Assembly (NCBI GenBank): GCA_963922205.1
Contig: CAWUHX010000112.1
Coordinates: forward strand, 434,001-498,000
DNA: 64,000 bases
Direction: 5' to 3'
Origin: Romanomermis culicivorax
Lineage: Eukaryota; Nematoda; Enoplea; Mermithida; Mermithidae
Positions 1 to 12,550 of this stretch are shown here, in pieces. The translations under genes were made by a program, and so were the position numbers. The notes below the pieces were generated by a model, which did no database searches, had not been told where the DNA came from, and saw only the letters and a program-made list of their open reading frames with translations. Numbering within the stretch: the stretch's first letter is position 1; each line of letters opens with the position of its first letter.

Positions 1-389
1 CGTCGGGGCACGAGGCTAAAAAAATTTGACATTTTACGACAACAGCAATCTTTCTGGGAATTCGCTGGAAGTACGGAAATCGTAGACAATGGCCGATGAC
101 AAAAACGACGAACCATTTACAACAGTACTGTAGACGGATGTGCAGGTTTGAAGGAATGAATTGAAGACGGCGTTTGGCGGGCATTCCATTCTGACCCACA
201 TGCCTCGGTTATTCCTGAACGAATCAAAATACTGTACTTTAAGGTTAATGTTTGTCAAGTACAGTAATCAAAATTTTTGAAATTTTTCTTATTGCAGTTC
301 TTATAGCTGACCAGGACATATCTTTTTTGCTATTGAAGGCAGGCCATAACTGTGACGTAAGGCGTCGTTGAAAAATCCGCCTATGCTTA

Positions 390-558
390 AGCCGCATTTA
401 TACTTCACGGCGCGGCCACGGCCACGGCGACCGTGACTAATCAGACTTCGCCAGGAAAAACCGACGTTAAATATGATTGGTTGCACGTCACGTGCACTGA
501 AATTCGATTGGTCACGGCTGCCGTGACCGCGGCCGTGCCGTGAAGTATCAATGCGGCT
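390..558. mobile_element. Harbinger-like MITE with TTA target duplication
   Basis: The 169-bp segment starts AGCCGCATTTATACTTCACG and ends with its near-perfect inverse, giving inverted repeats of roughly 30 bp. It is flanked by TTA on both sides (387-389 and 559-561), the target duplication typical of PIF/Harbinger elements. The core is GC-rich and itself palindromic. It is too short to encode a transposase. A degraded relative lies around 40526-40803. Confidence 0.7.
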
Positions 559-1262
559 TTACGTAGATCGTATAGAAATTTTGATATTGAAACAGCACGT
601 GAATCATGTTACCCTGACCACTCTTCCCAGTGATCATGGAAATTTCTGTGAAAAATTCAAAATTCAAAAAATCAGCCATCACGCAAAATCTTTTCAAACA
701 AAGGAGCGTGGAGTATGCAAATCAAGCATCGGCAGGAAAGAAAATCTGTGGAGGCCAATCAAATTTTAAAACTTTTACCACCCATAATTCCGTTCGAAAT
801 AAAGTGACATCACTTAAGGTTATGTTTTTGAACAGATATCATTGGAATCTATCGATTAATTATCAATTTTAAAAAGCCACTATTTGCATAGGGTCAAATA
901 CAGTTAGTAAGTCAGTAAATATCAGTAAATATATCAGTAAAAATACCAGTAAAGTCATCAGTAAAGTCAGTAAATATCAGTAATGTCAAACACTTTCCAG
1001 TGTGATGCAAATGCATCGACGATTAACTTTGATATTTTCTGAAATATACAACTCTGAATCTCAGCAAGGTTTGAATATTTCACGACATGAAGATACCCGT
1101 TAGTGAGCATATTTTTAGAAAATATACTCCATTTTATTTCAAATGAGCTTCGTGAAGAAAAAATGTTCATGCAAATAGTAAACTAGTTTATTAGAAAATG
1201 CCCCGATGGGGCAGAAAAAAGGAGAATATACTTGCTTCGACAGTTGCCATGGTAGAAAAAGA
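559..1262. other. intergenic, no gene seen
   Basis: AT-rich sequence without a convincing coding region. A short run of TCAGTAAA-type repeats lies at about 903-985. Confidence 0.6.
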
Positions 1263-2801
1263 AGTGGACTAGATTTTTGAGAACTTGGGTCAAAGTTGGA
1301 AAAATTTCACTCCCTTTATATTGGATTTTCATTCTTTCTCAAAAAAATTTTCCATATCTGTGAAAAAGTATATTCTGCAGCTAAGTGCATCAACACACTT
1401 TCCAACCAAATATGTGCATCTCTAAAATTTTTAGGAGGATACAGGGGTGGATCTTGGTTTTATGGCGTTTTTGAGACAAAAAATTCAAAAAAAGTTGACC
1501 AAAAATTTTTTGCATAACAAATTTTCCAGCTCCAAAACCCTTGTGGAACTTTGTACCCCCATGTTCCCTCTCACACATGTTTGCTTCCAACTGTGTTGAA
1601 CTTTTTTACTGAATTTGGTGCCAACAAAAGGAATCAACTGCAGGAAAGTGGCACATAAAATCTCACTCAGCTTTTTTAGAAAAAAAGCTACAACGCAAAG
1701 TCTTCCAAGAACTGAACCGATTGTGCCCGATACGTTTCATTCAATCATTTCATATATTATATAACATATCGTATAAAATTCACTCCATAAGTTCTACTGA
1801 TTACAAGCTATAAACAAATTTATTCTCTTTTATTTAACTATGCAACAAAATAGCATCATTCACAGTTTTTGGATTTAAACTGAAATTGCAGAAAGAGCGC
1901 CTTTACGGGTTTCCAGATGGGAAGCAATTTCGCCCACTCCTGTCGCTCCCGTCCTGCTTTCAAAAAAGTCGTTTTGTTGCCATGGGAGTGCCAGTAGAGT
2001 CGGGGAGAACACCCTAATATGTAATATAGCGACACCCCCAATATAGGCACGGCTGAATCCCATTTGCAGATCAGTGCCCAATGACTGTAACCAAGGCCCA
2101 GTTGCACTAAAAGGGGTAGCGCAAGGTAATCTCGAACAAAAAGGCGAATCAGTTCGATCTCAATTCCGGTATAATTTGAATGTCATCAGGATTATAACGA
2201 GCTCAATGTCGAGATTATCCTCAGCTCGAGCTGTCGGGTTGCACTAACATTTTCGCATAATTTTCTTATCTCTAAAGCGAATAAATATAAAAATTTCTGC
2301 AATTCCTAAACTCGAGTATTAGTTAATCCTGAAGTGAGTGTTTGTTGTGCATTGGACCAGAATAATTTGGACATTGCGATTAGCTCAACCTCAGGATCGT
2401 CAATTTAATCCCGATGTTGAGATTATCCTCATGTTGGGTTAGTGCAACCACGCCAGGTTTCTTTATAGTTCTGAAAATGACTATAATATGCCACCCTCAC
2501 TATTTTCCAGCTAGTGTGAGAGGCAGGAGTTTTCAATTGGTCGGGAGTTAGAATGCTATTGGTTTACCATTTCTTTACATTTGAAATCATGCGCGTAGAT
2601 TTCTTATATATAGAAAAAGAAAAATTATATTATAGAAAAATTTGATTGTAGTTGATGCCAGGGGAAGGACAAAATGCACGATGCTGCAGAATATACTTTT
2701 TCACAGACATGGAAAATTTTTTTGAGAAAGAATGAAAATCCAATATAAAAAAAGTGAATTTTTTCCAACTTTGACCCAAGTTCTCAAAAATCTAGTCCAC
2801 T
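1263..2801. mobile_element. element with ~120-bp terminal inverted repeats
   Basis: Bases 1263-1381 (AGTGGACTAGATTTTTGAGA onwards) recur inverted at 2684-2801. Long inverted termini suggest a Mutator-like or foldback transposon. No transposase reading frame and no clear target duplication were seen. Another inverted-repeat element sits inside it at 2095-2454. Confidence 0.6.
2095..2454. mobile_element. small TIR element, GTTGCACTAA family
   Basis: The termini are GGCCCAGTTGCACTAA and, inverted, GGCGTGGTTGCACTAA. The interior carries palindromic CGAGCTCG-type and GAGATTATCCTCA motifs. The element at 5008-5890 shares the motif style and a similar terminus. No coding capacity; target duplication not resolved. 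Confidence 0.55.
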
Positions 2802-2859
2802 AGCAAAAGTAAAGGATGTGTAAACCGCATAGTACTTAAAAAACGTTGTAAAGATACTG

Positions 2860-3378
2860 AAAGGTGACCATATCTATTGAATTCCTCATGGTTTAGAATA
2901 CTTCAACCCAAAAAATCGCAGAAATACCTTTGTTTACACAAATGACTTTTTTCGTGTAAACTGACTCCATCCATTGAATTCCCCATGGTCAGAAACATCT
3001 TCCCTCAAAAATCGCAGAAATACATTTGTTTACACTCAATATGAATTAGTGTATAAAGTGATCACTTTCATTAAATTCCCAGTGGTCGAAAACCCCTCCC
3101 TCAAAAAACTCACGAAAACAGGCTTGTTTAAATCCGGAATAAATTTTTTGTGTAAAGTGACACATCCATTGAATTCCCCGGAGTCGAAAGCCCCTTCCAT
3201 GATAAATCACGAAAATATGCTTGTTTACGCCCGCTATAGTTTTTTTTGTAAGATGATCGCATTCATCAAATTCTCCGTGATCGAAAACCCTGTTCACCGA
3301 AAAATCACGAAAATACGTTTGTTTACAACTGGGATAAGTTTTTGTGTAAAGTGATCGCATTCATCAAATTCCCCGTGG
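2860..3378. repeat. degenerate tandem repeat, ~90-bp unit
   Basis: About five to six diverged units in a row, each containing a version of CATTGAATTCCCCATGGTC, then AAAAATCACGAAAATA, then TTGTTTACA. The open frames on both strands here are by-products of the repeat, since the translated blocks repeat in step with it. Confidence 0.8.
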
Positions 3379-4049
3379 GGCCAAGTATATTATAGGTTGA
3401 CGCTGTCGCGCCACCTATGATAACCTGCCTGAGTGGCCGCCTTTTTCTCAGATTAAGTGTAGCAGTGGAAACTACAACTTGAAAGAAGTAAGTTTTGGCT
3501 GGTTATCACCTTCCTTTTTCTGTTTCTTTGGATGTTTTTGAATTCTGAGCCTCATTCGAAAATGAATGGTCTATAAAATGTCTTATAAAGCGCATTTTTA
3601 CGCTTTTTTTTGTTTATATTCGAAAGTACTAGCTCCCTCATACGTCACTGGCCTTCCTGTCCATATTTCCTCCTCAATAAAAAGTTTCTTTGGTCTAATC
3701 TACTGTTAAAGATTTGATCATGGATCAGCCATCATTGGATTAAATATTTTAGAGAGACGAAACTACACTCCGTTTTTCTTGAAACGATTTAATAATGAAG
3801 TACTGGAAAACATTACGATTTTCTGTTAAGCCATTGTCGCATATGACTGGAACTTTTTGAGCATATTCAAATAACCTAAAAAAATCTCGATCAAAAAATT
3901 CTACAATAAAAGCTTTGAGTAAACGATTTTGATGGCAGTGCTATTTTTGATCAACTTCTAGTTTACAAGCACTTAATAAAAAACAGACCATGATAAACTT
4001 AATGATGTCAAGAACTGCATGTAAGTTACCTCCTAAAATGAGAAGCTAA
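3379..4049. other. intergenic, no gene seen
   Basis: AT-rich spacer. Around 3390-3570 there is a dispersed repeat recognisable also near 9270-9370 and 10690-10860 (shared GGTTATCACC-like and CTCAGATT...ACTACAACTTGA motifs). Confidence 0.5.
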
Positions 4050-4928
4050 TTAATAATGTTGATGAGGTATGTCCACGACGGAATAAATGGTTTCATAGGT
4101 GTACATCCTCCTGAAGATGATGGTCAAAAACCGGATTTTTTAGACGTTTACAGTAGGGGCATACCCTTGTTCGGCCGGATGACACTGGAAAAAATATCTA
4201 GCGTTCGAAAGATCGGATTCCGATGCCGAATGCGACAAGCAGCATTGAGCGCCGGGAGACGGTGGATTGGACACTGAAAATTTTATTTGAAAGACTGTTA
4301 AAAACGCTTTAAAATCGGAATGTGAAAATGAGTTGTTTTCAGAGCTTCAGTGGAAATTGAAATTATCATGCGCGAGTGTCCTGAATATCAGCCGAAATAT
4401 CTGGTTTTTAGACCAATTTGTTATAAATCGATATTATCACATCAATTCTACTCATTAGCTACTTTTCTTTAGAGAACTTTTTTTGACCGAGTGATGCATA
4501 GCTAAATTTCAAGGTTGGTATGCTCTATCCTTACCACAAGTATTATCCGAATTCAACAACAGCGTATTGGGCATTGGGCCGAAACCGACACCTGAAACCG
4601 GCGCGTCCGAAAATGTCAAATTCAACACGGATTGTATAGATTTGGAGATCGAAGATTTTTCGGCAACGATGCATTCGTCGATCGTGCGATTTTCGCAAGG
4701 GTACAGTATCCAACGGCCGACGATGACCATAGTGGCGTTATCTTTGGCTCTGAAAGAATTTATGATACAATAATACGTAAAAAAAAGTGTGATTTTCCAA
4801 CTGGAAACTTACACGAACGTTGGTTCGCATTTCAAGTAGAAACTCTCGTTTCCGTTCTCCAAAGGCTTGACGGTTTCGATCCTCAAGTCGCAAGCGTCGT
4901 TTTCCTGAGTTATTTTGGGTTCATCCAT
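4050..4928 (-). CDS. hypothetical four-exon gene, sequon-rich protein
   Basis: The product is unrecognised. Exons are 4928-4813, 4749-4535, 4273-4165 and 4110-4050; every GT-AG junction keeps the frame, giving about 166 residues from ATG (MDEPKITQENDACDLRIETV) to TAA. Intron 1 is 63 nt; intron 3 is 54 nt with a pyrimidine-rich acceptor. If intron 3 is retained, the protein ends instead at a stop at 4140. It has many cysteines and four sequons (NES, NAT, NRT, NLT), which suggests an extracellular protein, yet no signal peptide follows this ATG. The frame stays open upstream of the ATG to a possible acceptor near 4960, with another sequon there (NRT), so an upstream signal exon may be missing. 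No domain family was recognised. Strong codon structure and matched phases make a real gene likely. Confidence 0.65.
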
Positions 4929-5007
4929 TGTTGTCCTGTTGTCACTGGGAGATATTTCTATACGGGAAAATTTTTACAGTAGTTTGAAATATTACAGTTG
5001 AACTTCA

Positions 5008-5890
5008 GGGGTCAGTTTCACTAAAATGGGTTGAACCCGAGCTCGAGATTATCTCAACCACAAATATGTAACCTCGGTTTCAGCAGTTTTACTAGAGTCG
5101 AGATCATCCCGAAATCAGATTATATCGAGGATCTCGAGCTCGGGGTTAAGTCCTAGCTCGAGATCTCGTGTTTCACTAACATTTTTCATCTAATCCTGAT
5201 CCTGACGTTGGTTTCAGCGACACACAAGAGTTAATCTTCCCATCGAGCAGGTTTAAGTTCGAAAACTTTTGTGTTTTTGTTATCGCTAATTGTTAAAAAT
5301 GAATTTTTTGCGTTATCGATTGATAAATCAGCATATCAAACGTGGACGACTTTTTCAGGATAGGACGAATCAGTAAGACTTGACGAATATCTGTATCTAT
5401 ATAAAAAAGTAACTATAAGATCGTTACTTTTTTCAACTTGATTTCAACGTACAAATAATGAAAGAATCAATAAAAGTAAGAAGAAAAGTAAAACGAATAT
5501 TTCAAATTTATGGCCACATTTTTAGCACATTTTATTTTGCCCCGTCCGACCGTTAGTTTTTCATGCCGTAGGAGTTCATGCATCAATGATTTGCATTTTT
5601 TTCCACAGTTTTTTTCTAAACAAGCATCCCTTTTTGTTTTTCTTTAGTTTTGCAGTTTTTGTAACATAGGCCTTACATAGACGTGCCACATTTTACGTGG
5701 TGTTTTTATTGTTATGGTCGAGATTATATCGAGCTCAGGCTTAAACCTCAGGTTTAGCTAATACCGAGCTCGAACTTTTTAATGAAACCCACAAAAAATG
5801 AAACCGACGCCCCGCTCAGCTGAAGTTAGTTTCAAGCACTTAATACCGACGTCAGGATGATCCTCAGTTTTAGTTAGTGAAATCGGCCCC
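5008..5890. mobile_element. TIR element with AGTTTCACTAAAA termini
   Basis: It begins GGGGTCAGTTTCACTAAAAT and ends in the approximate inverse (TTAGTGAAATCGGCCCC). Subterminal regions repeat GAGCTCGAGAT and TCGAGATTAT motifs in both orientations. No transposase was seen. It lies about 80 bp upstream of the start codon of the 4050-4928 gene. Confidence 0.55.
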
Positions 5891-7238
5891 AGAAATTCGA
5901 TTAATTTTACTAGATCCTATTGTTCAAGAAAAGCATTCAGGTTAAAAGCATTCGGTTGTAAGAGTAGATCACTGATTATTCAATGAGCGATCCTTGAGAC
6001 TCTTTTTTCAAGACAATTCAAATCTTTGGCCATCAGTAGCAGGATTTGTCAAAATTCTGATCTTCTGAGCGAATCATACACTTTCCAACGTTCTTCAATT
6101 GAACCAAAGACTTGGAAAGCGAGTAGCAGAATAAAATTAGCCTCTCATCTCCGAATGACGAATAAGCATTCATACCTACATTTGCCCGAAAGATGTTTTT
6201 TGAGGGTTTTAAAGAAAAATATGACTCTTGGTTAACGACATAGTATAAAAATTGTTACTGAATACAAATAAATGAACCGAAATGCTAAATATTACTTTAG
6301 AGAACATTTGTACAAGCATTGACCTACATTTAATGTAGGTCAATAAAAAATGTGCAATGTAGCTTATAAAAATCAGTTTTTTTCGAAATTTTACTGCAGG
6401 ACACAGTAATACATTTTTAGCGATTTTAACTATACATTTCAGATTCAAAGTCTAACAATTCGAATCTTTGAAGAATCTACGCAGAACAAAAGTTTCGACA
6501 TGCTGTGTGATTCGGGGGTCAAAAGAACAAATCATATCGTTTCATTTATGAGCTGCGTATTGCGAAAATCTTTTAATTTATATCTTGTCTCTGTGAGTTT
6601 GTTATCAATATGCAAAACTCTACGATGTTGTCATCAACTCATGAGATTACAATTCCCAATTTATTAATATACGCATTTTCACGTAGCCGTCAACTGCATG
6701 CTTTGGGACTGGGACAGAAACAAGAACCCAGTTCAGCACTGTGCCACGGTTAATTGAAGATCCGATAAGTTCCTAATGATTCAAGGGCACAATGTCATAT
6801 AAGATATTTAAGGCATAGCTCAGGATCAGATTGAATACCAATGCATAAGAATGCAGATCCGTTCTAAACTTTGTGAGGCAGATTACACTGCAGCGTACAA
6901 AGACAACATGATGTAGCTGGTTCTCAAAAATTGGCTTTTCATGCAAAGACAAGTGAGTATTAGAAGTAGAACGTATGTAGAAAAGAACAAGAATGAGTGA
7001 ATATTTGTGATCAGAACTTATTGCAGTGATTTGCTTTCAGAATGTTAAAAAAAGCTGTAGACTCGTCAAATGGGCTATGTAATACCTGAAGAGGCTAGTA
7101 TTGCACTTGCAAATAAGCAACCAAGTCCAATGGCATAAAACATATTGCACGAGTTAATCTACAAATTAATTATGCAAATGAATAATAATAATTGTACAAG
7201 CAAATGCTTAGAGTTTATATCCGACTAAAGGCAAAAAC
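5891..7238. other. intergenic, no gene seen
   Basis: AT-rich with no recognisable exon, including a specific search for a signal-peptide exon that could join the gene at 4050-4928. Confidence 0.45.
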
Positions 7239-7410
7239 TAATTTGAAGCACGGTATAAAAAGGCGCCCGGTTTAAGCGATTCGAAAATTTTCTTTCTGAT
7301 GGATGGCACATCCAGATAAAGTTTGAACTTTTCGTCTAAAAATATATTTGTTTTCGAAGAGGTGAACTTCTCATAATTTTCGAAATCCTCATCATGGACC
7401 ACTAAATGAA
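7239..7410 (-). CDS. possible terminal exon, unknown product
   Basis: After an acceptor-like TTTTTCATTTAG the frame reads VHDEDFENYEKFTSSK and runs about 55 codons to TAG. The composition is protein-like, with several acidic residues at the start and a basic stretch later. The open frame extends upstream into a hydrophobic, signal-like stretch, but only with a TTG start, so an acceptor is the better reading. No upstream partner exon could be proven; a candidate at about 7700-7650 (EYHENMRITIQSSGLG) is weak. It could also be chance. Confidence 0.3.
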
Positions 7411-7794
7411 AAAGTAAACATAATAAGAAAAAGCGTGCCAATATTTTGTAGAATGGAATGGTAGGGTGGAGCGAGCATCAATCGCTTCTCTGCTTACGTA
7501 GACCCTGTATACATACACACACATATTCTTCTGGTATTTGAAGAATTGTCCGAAACCGGACAATAGAAGAAAATTTTCTTTTGTGCGTTTAGTAGAAGCG
7601 CAATAAAAGTTTTAATCAAAATTTTTGTAGGAAAAGTTCCAGTTTTTGAGAGAACACACACCACCGACCAGCCCAGGCCACTCGACTGGATCGTGATTCT
7701 CATATTTTCATGATATTCTTCTATCATCCACCAAGCAAAAGGCATGGTAGAAAGAAAGACAGAGATAAAAAGCAGGAATTTAGCCGGATAATCT

Positions 7795-7800
7795 TTTATT
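7795..7800 (-). terminator. poly(A) signal candidate for the FLP gene
   Basis: AATAAA on the minus strand about 200 nt downstream of the neuropeptide gene stop codon; overlapping AATAAATAAAA sequence. Confidence 0.5.
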
Positions 7801-7998
7801 TATTCTTTTTTGACACAAAAAAAATTCACGTACCAAGTACCAACTTATACATTTTTCCAACATTCTGACGCTTTGTGTTTGTATTTTGTTTTTTGTTTGT
7901 GTTGTTTTATTTTTCACATATCGTCAACAAACGAAAAATACAAAGAAAACGGTCGTTGTAGGTGGATTGTTTTTCGAAAAATTTCTGCGGAAAAAAAA

Positions 7999-8144
7999 TC
8001 AGCCAAATCGAAGATATTCGTGTTTCCGTTTACCGTATCTTTTACCGAAACGTATAAATTCATGTTGTTGATTCCGTTTACCGAAACGTAGAAATTCGTG
8101 TTTCCGTTTCGCAACAACCGGGTCAGTCTCAACTGGAACAATAC
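7999..8144 (-). CDS. flp-14: FMRFamide-like neuropeptide precursor, exon 2 (peptides)
   Basis: This exon encodes the bioactive peptides. After a TTTTTTGCAG acceptor the frame reads [13 protein letters not shown], then [22 protein letters not shown], a short YGKR spacer, and KHEYLRFG directly before TGA. KR pairs are prohormone convertase sites, and each glycine donates the C-terminal amide. Predicted products are KHEFLRF-amide, NQQHEFIRF-amide and KHEYLRF-amide. The last is the nematode peptide AF2, made from flp-14 in species where it is known. C. elegans flp-14 carries several identical AF2 copies; here three different peptides occur and the last lacks a trailing KR. The 2-nt start phase completes the glycine codon begun in exon 1. 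Confidence 0.9.
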
Positions 8145-10171
8145 CTGCAAAAAATAGACGTCGATTAAAGAGAAGAAAATCTACAATAAATAATGGGAGC
8201 TACATTATTTGTCAGAAATATGGAAAAGCCAACATTTCCAGATGTACTTGTCGGACAGATAATAAATCTATAGCTAAAAGACCGTAGACATCAGTGGAAG
8301 TTGACAGGTCACTTAATTGAAAATGCTCCGGATAAAACCCCTTTACTATTCCCAGAAATGCTACACTTTTGCTCAGAAAAATTTTAATCTCCCTGCTGGA
8401 GGCCTCATAAAACATATTTTAGTCATATTGGAGAATCACTGATATTATTACTAACATTTATTGGGACCACCAATACAATATTACTTGTATCGATTTAGGA
8501 AGTCCGTTTCCTCACGGGTTAATATTGGAAAAAATATTAGTAATCATATTACTCACTAGCAACACAGTATAAATTTCTTCATCAATAAAAACAGCAGTAT
8601 CTTGTCGGTAGGTTTTTTGAGCAACTACTTGGGGCGGATTCACACTACAGTAATGTGGTTTTTAGTCCAATCGAATCGTTTTGACGGATAAATTTTCTGG
8701 GACATATCAGAAGCAAATTTTCCGTAAACCATCGAAATAATTAGTGTTCAGAAAACTTATCAATAGTCGTTTCAATTACCCATTGAGCATGTCAATTTGG
8801 GTGAAACAAAACACTGTGACTATTTTGGACATAGTTAAGCTGCGAAAGTCTATGTCATCCAAAGGTTTATCTATGCCATACAAAAAAAAACCAAATAATC
8901 TTGTAGTGTGAGTTTTGAACTTGAAACTAATAAAAGCAAGAATTTTTATTTTAGCTGAACCATGTTGATAAATTAATTATGTAATAATAAAAATTTATTA
9001 ATAATCAAGCGGGAAAAGGCGAGGAAGAGTGATTTCATCCGTTTCAAGTCCGAAATATTCGTGCCATATTTGAGTTCCAGGTGTTTTCAAATCTGTCAAG
9101 CTGATCAATTTCACGTAAGCGTTTTAACTCTCTAAGCCACCACAAGAAAATTACATTATTTGTGATCACGTTCTACCAAAAAATAATGGCAAAAATGAGA
9201 CACGCTCTTCCAACATATTTTGTTTCGATACTTTTTGATACAGCCACAAATATTTTCATTGACATTTTACTAATATTATTAGTTTTCTCTGATTGGCTGT
9301 AGCAGTTCGGACTATAACTTGAAAATAGAAAAGTTTGGCTTGCGATTCATGGTCACCTCCTGTTATATATATATTCTATGAGACGGACTATCTTAAAGAT
9401 AGTACTAACCACGACAAACGCTGTTTGTCAAATGTACAAAATATTGAACTGTTCATTTTCTGAATGGACGAAGCTTGCGATAAGAAATTCTATGACATAA
9501 TCTTGAAAGAAAAAGGCCGGTATTTTTAATTTGCCACTCCTCATTTCATCTAAATAAATTCACACACAGGTGGAGGTGACTGAAATCGGATAGTAAAACT
9601 TTTGTTAGGAGATGCTTTCTTAACAGTACACTGTGGATAGTGTGAATTTGAAATCTTAACTACTTACAATCAAAAAATTGTATGCCTCGACAATAGTTAA
9701 TCAGAATATTTTTTGCTATAACATTGAAGTAAATCTGCTGACATTGTATAGCCTGACTGGGAAAAAGCTTTCCATTAATATAGTTGCTTGGTGTTTTCAA
9801 TCAGGTTCGCTGTGCTAATTGTTCAATACGATTTTGAAGATGCGATTGATTAGCATCCAGCAACGCCTTTCCCAAGATTTTACACATTACAAAATAATAT
9901 GATTTAGTGACATGATATAGGAAAATTGGCAATGAAACTTCTCATGTTCACAATTTTACATCCATAAATCAGGGTGTCTGAAGAATCGGTACCTTCAGTT
10001 TTAATTTAAGACAGTTTGTTGAAGTATTGAATCTCTGATATATGGTTGCAAGAGTTCAGTGTGTAAGTTAAACCATGCTTGTGCAACTGTATAGAGTTAA
10101 GAATTTCAATGTATTATAGTCAATAAAAGCACAAACATAAACAGGCATGATTATCCCGATTTTTAGATTAC
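8145..10171 (-). other. intron of the FLP gene
   Basis: A 2,027-nt intron with donor G|GTAATC and acceptor GCAG|GT. AT-rich. No transposon with clear ends was recognised; one dispersed repeat fragment lies at about 9270-9370. Confidence 0.7.
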
Positions 10172-10427
10172 CATATTGTGGCATGATTGCTGCTACGGAT
10201 GCATCCAAAATCGTTGATAAATCGATTAGGGTTTCGGTTAATTCTTTTTGCCGACAAATTTGCACCTTTCGAGCGTCAGGTTCGGCGGCGTTTTCGATTT
10301 GCTCGCACGTTTCGCCGACGCTTGCGCCGTGCACAGTCAACGGGGACGACGAAAAACGATGGACATCGAAATTCAGTATCAAAAAGAGAAACGGAAAAAA
10401 TACCACATGAATTTTGATAATTAGCAT
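10172..10427 (-). CDS. flp-14: FMRFamide-like neuropeptide precursor, exon 1 (signal)
   Basis: It encodes the secretory leader and propeptide. The chosen ATG gives MLIIKIHVVFFPFLFLILNF, a good signal peptide with a short basic start and a strongly hydrophobic core. An in-frame ATG at 10508 would add 27 residues and is the alternative start. The propeptide holds two cysteines (ETCEQIENAA and VQICRQKELT), a layout I associate with nematode FLP precursors. The exon ends CAATATG at a GT donor in phase 1, exactly matching exon 2. The full precursor would be 133 residues, secreted from neurons through dense-core vesicles. No promoter elements were recognised. Confidence 0.82.
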
Positions 10428-10508
10428 GTTATTATCTAAAAAGTAGATAAGTCTGAACGCCGGAAAGGTGAATGTTATTATTGAAAGAAAACATCTTGAT
10501 TTTTTCAA

Positions 10509-12550
10509 GATGACATCCTGACTTTTTTAAAGATTATCTTAAAAAAATTGCGATGCAAAAAGTGAAAATACAAAAGCTCTTAATCTTGATTTTCTGCGAG
10601 CATCTAGAAATTTTAGTGAAGAGTTTTGCGATCTTGAAAAAAATGTTGAACATTGCATTCAAAGATAAAAATTTTTTTACGCGATAACAAATCATTTTAC
10701 AGTCTATTTCCAAATGAGCTTCGAGAAGAAAAAAGATACGCATGCAAATAATAAACAGCCTGCACAGGCGGCCGCCTCGCTTCTCAGATTGACTGTGCAG
10801 TCAAAACTACAACTTGATAAAAAATTGACTAACGATGCATGGTCATCACCATACATGCACGCGTGGGGAGTTTGGAGGGGTTTTGACCCCCAACAGATTC
10901 TTGCTGACCCCAGCCGATTTGACTCCCAGCAATGATTGAGAAGATGATAAAGGGAAATGAGCAAGAGAGATTCCTAAGAAGTAACATTAAAACTTTAAAA
11001 AGTGATGTCTAAGTAAATTTTTCAGATATCTGGCTGATATAGGTTGAGTAATATGCGTCTTGATTGTTAGAAGACCTTTTTTCGTTATCAAGAACGAGAA
11101 AAAAATTTAGATTCCACCCCCTGTCCTGGCCTACCCCCAGCAGAATTTATATGCTGTGGTCATCACCTCACCTATGGTCATCACCTGCCTATGGATTTCT
11201 TTGGACTTTTTTGCATGAGGCTCGTTTGAAATTAGATGGACTACAGTATATGGCAAGAAGGATATCATAAGAAGTTTTTCGTCGTACACAAAACTGATCA
11301 CTACGAGAAGTTAAAGAAGATAATGAATGTACAGTATTGTACTGGTTTTGTAACATACTTTTGTTGGGAAAGGAAAAAAAATTTCACCAACCGTGCGAAT
11401 TTCCATCAATTTTGTATGCAAGTTAGCCATCTGTGTTCTCCTACCTTTCTTGTAAGATAAGCGTTCTAGAAAAGCGGGATACAAAGGAGAGGATAGAAAT
11501 TTCCCAATTTCATGTCTTTAGAATGCGTTGTAGACATTGAAAGTCTAGTTTAATAATTTATAATTAAACTCGCGTTTTCCTCCAAGCATCAATTGTTGTT
11601 TCTCAGTACATGACGTTTGAATCATAATTTTTAAATAAAAAATTTGCCGGCAAAATGCCCGATCAAAATCAGGCTCTTTATAACGAGTGAATTTATTAGG
11701 GTGTGAATTCTGAAATCGCGTCGTCGCTGACATAAAACCTCCACTATAATGTAGGCAAATGAATTACCAAAAACTAAAATAAATATAAAATTTTAGTCCT
11801 GTGGGCATTGCTGTAGTTCTCACAACAATCTACCCAGTACGTATTGATAAGGTCATGCATGCAGGTCACAGTTACTGACGACAGTCATCACAATTTCGGT
11901 CTAAATATAATCCATGAGATGAGTGAGAGTTATAACATAATTCATCTTTTAATCTGAAATTGTAGCCGACTTGATTATTGCAAACTTTTCTGTGTCTAAA
12001 CTGACTTGCGGCTGACATAAATAAAATGCAGTCGAGTGGACCTTCATAAATGCGGTGTTGTCACCAAACAGTATGTGACGTGTCTATAACTAAGGGCTTA
12101 CCAAGTAGAATTGAAATCATTTTATTTTTGTGTGCAAATCTATAATGTATGTATATAGGTGCATTCAGAAGCGCTTTGGATGATTTCGTGGACAGAGTTC
12201 ATATTTTTGGTAAAATTTAGGAAATTCCACAACATGTGATTTTCAGTCTTGGCATGTTGTGCTATATAGCTCCTTTCTTTGCCAAGGAGATACAAAACAA
12301 CAGAAGAATCTCCATAAATTATTGCTTAAAAGAATGATTTTGTTGTACTCCCCATGCAGGCCAATTTTGACCTTCATTTTTTTACCCACAAAAAATAAGG
12401 AAAATATCAAAAAATGAAAAAATTGGACATTCTTGCAGAGACTTTGCGGATCACTGTCTTGCGAAAAAGAAATGGAAGACTCAGTTTGTTCTAATGGTGA
12501 GGCATGCTCCGCACACATCACTACTGTTACCACCATGATTTCCCACGTTT
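10509..12550. other. intergenic, dispersed repeat fragments
   Basis: No convincing gene. A dispersed repeat at about 10690-10860 resembles 1130-1180 and 3390-3480. Open frames here lack splice or start context. Confidence 0.5.

Noticed and set aside
2974-3354. 126-codon plus-strand ORF
   Set aside because: It follows a ~90-bp tandem repeat unit by unit; no start context or domain.
10172-10427. Resemblance of CEQIEN...VQICRQ to the N-terminus of Wnt proteins
   Set aside because: No RWNC, CHGVSG or cysteine-rich C-terminal exons were found, and the next in-phase exon encodes FLP peptides.
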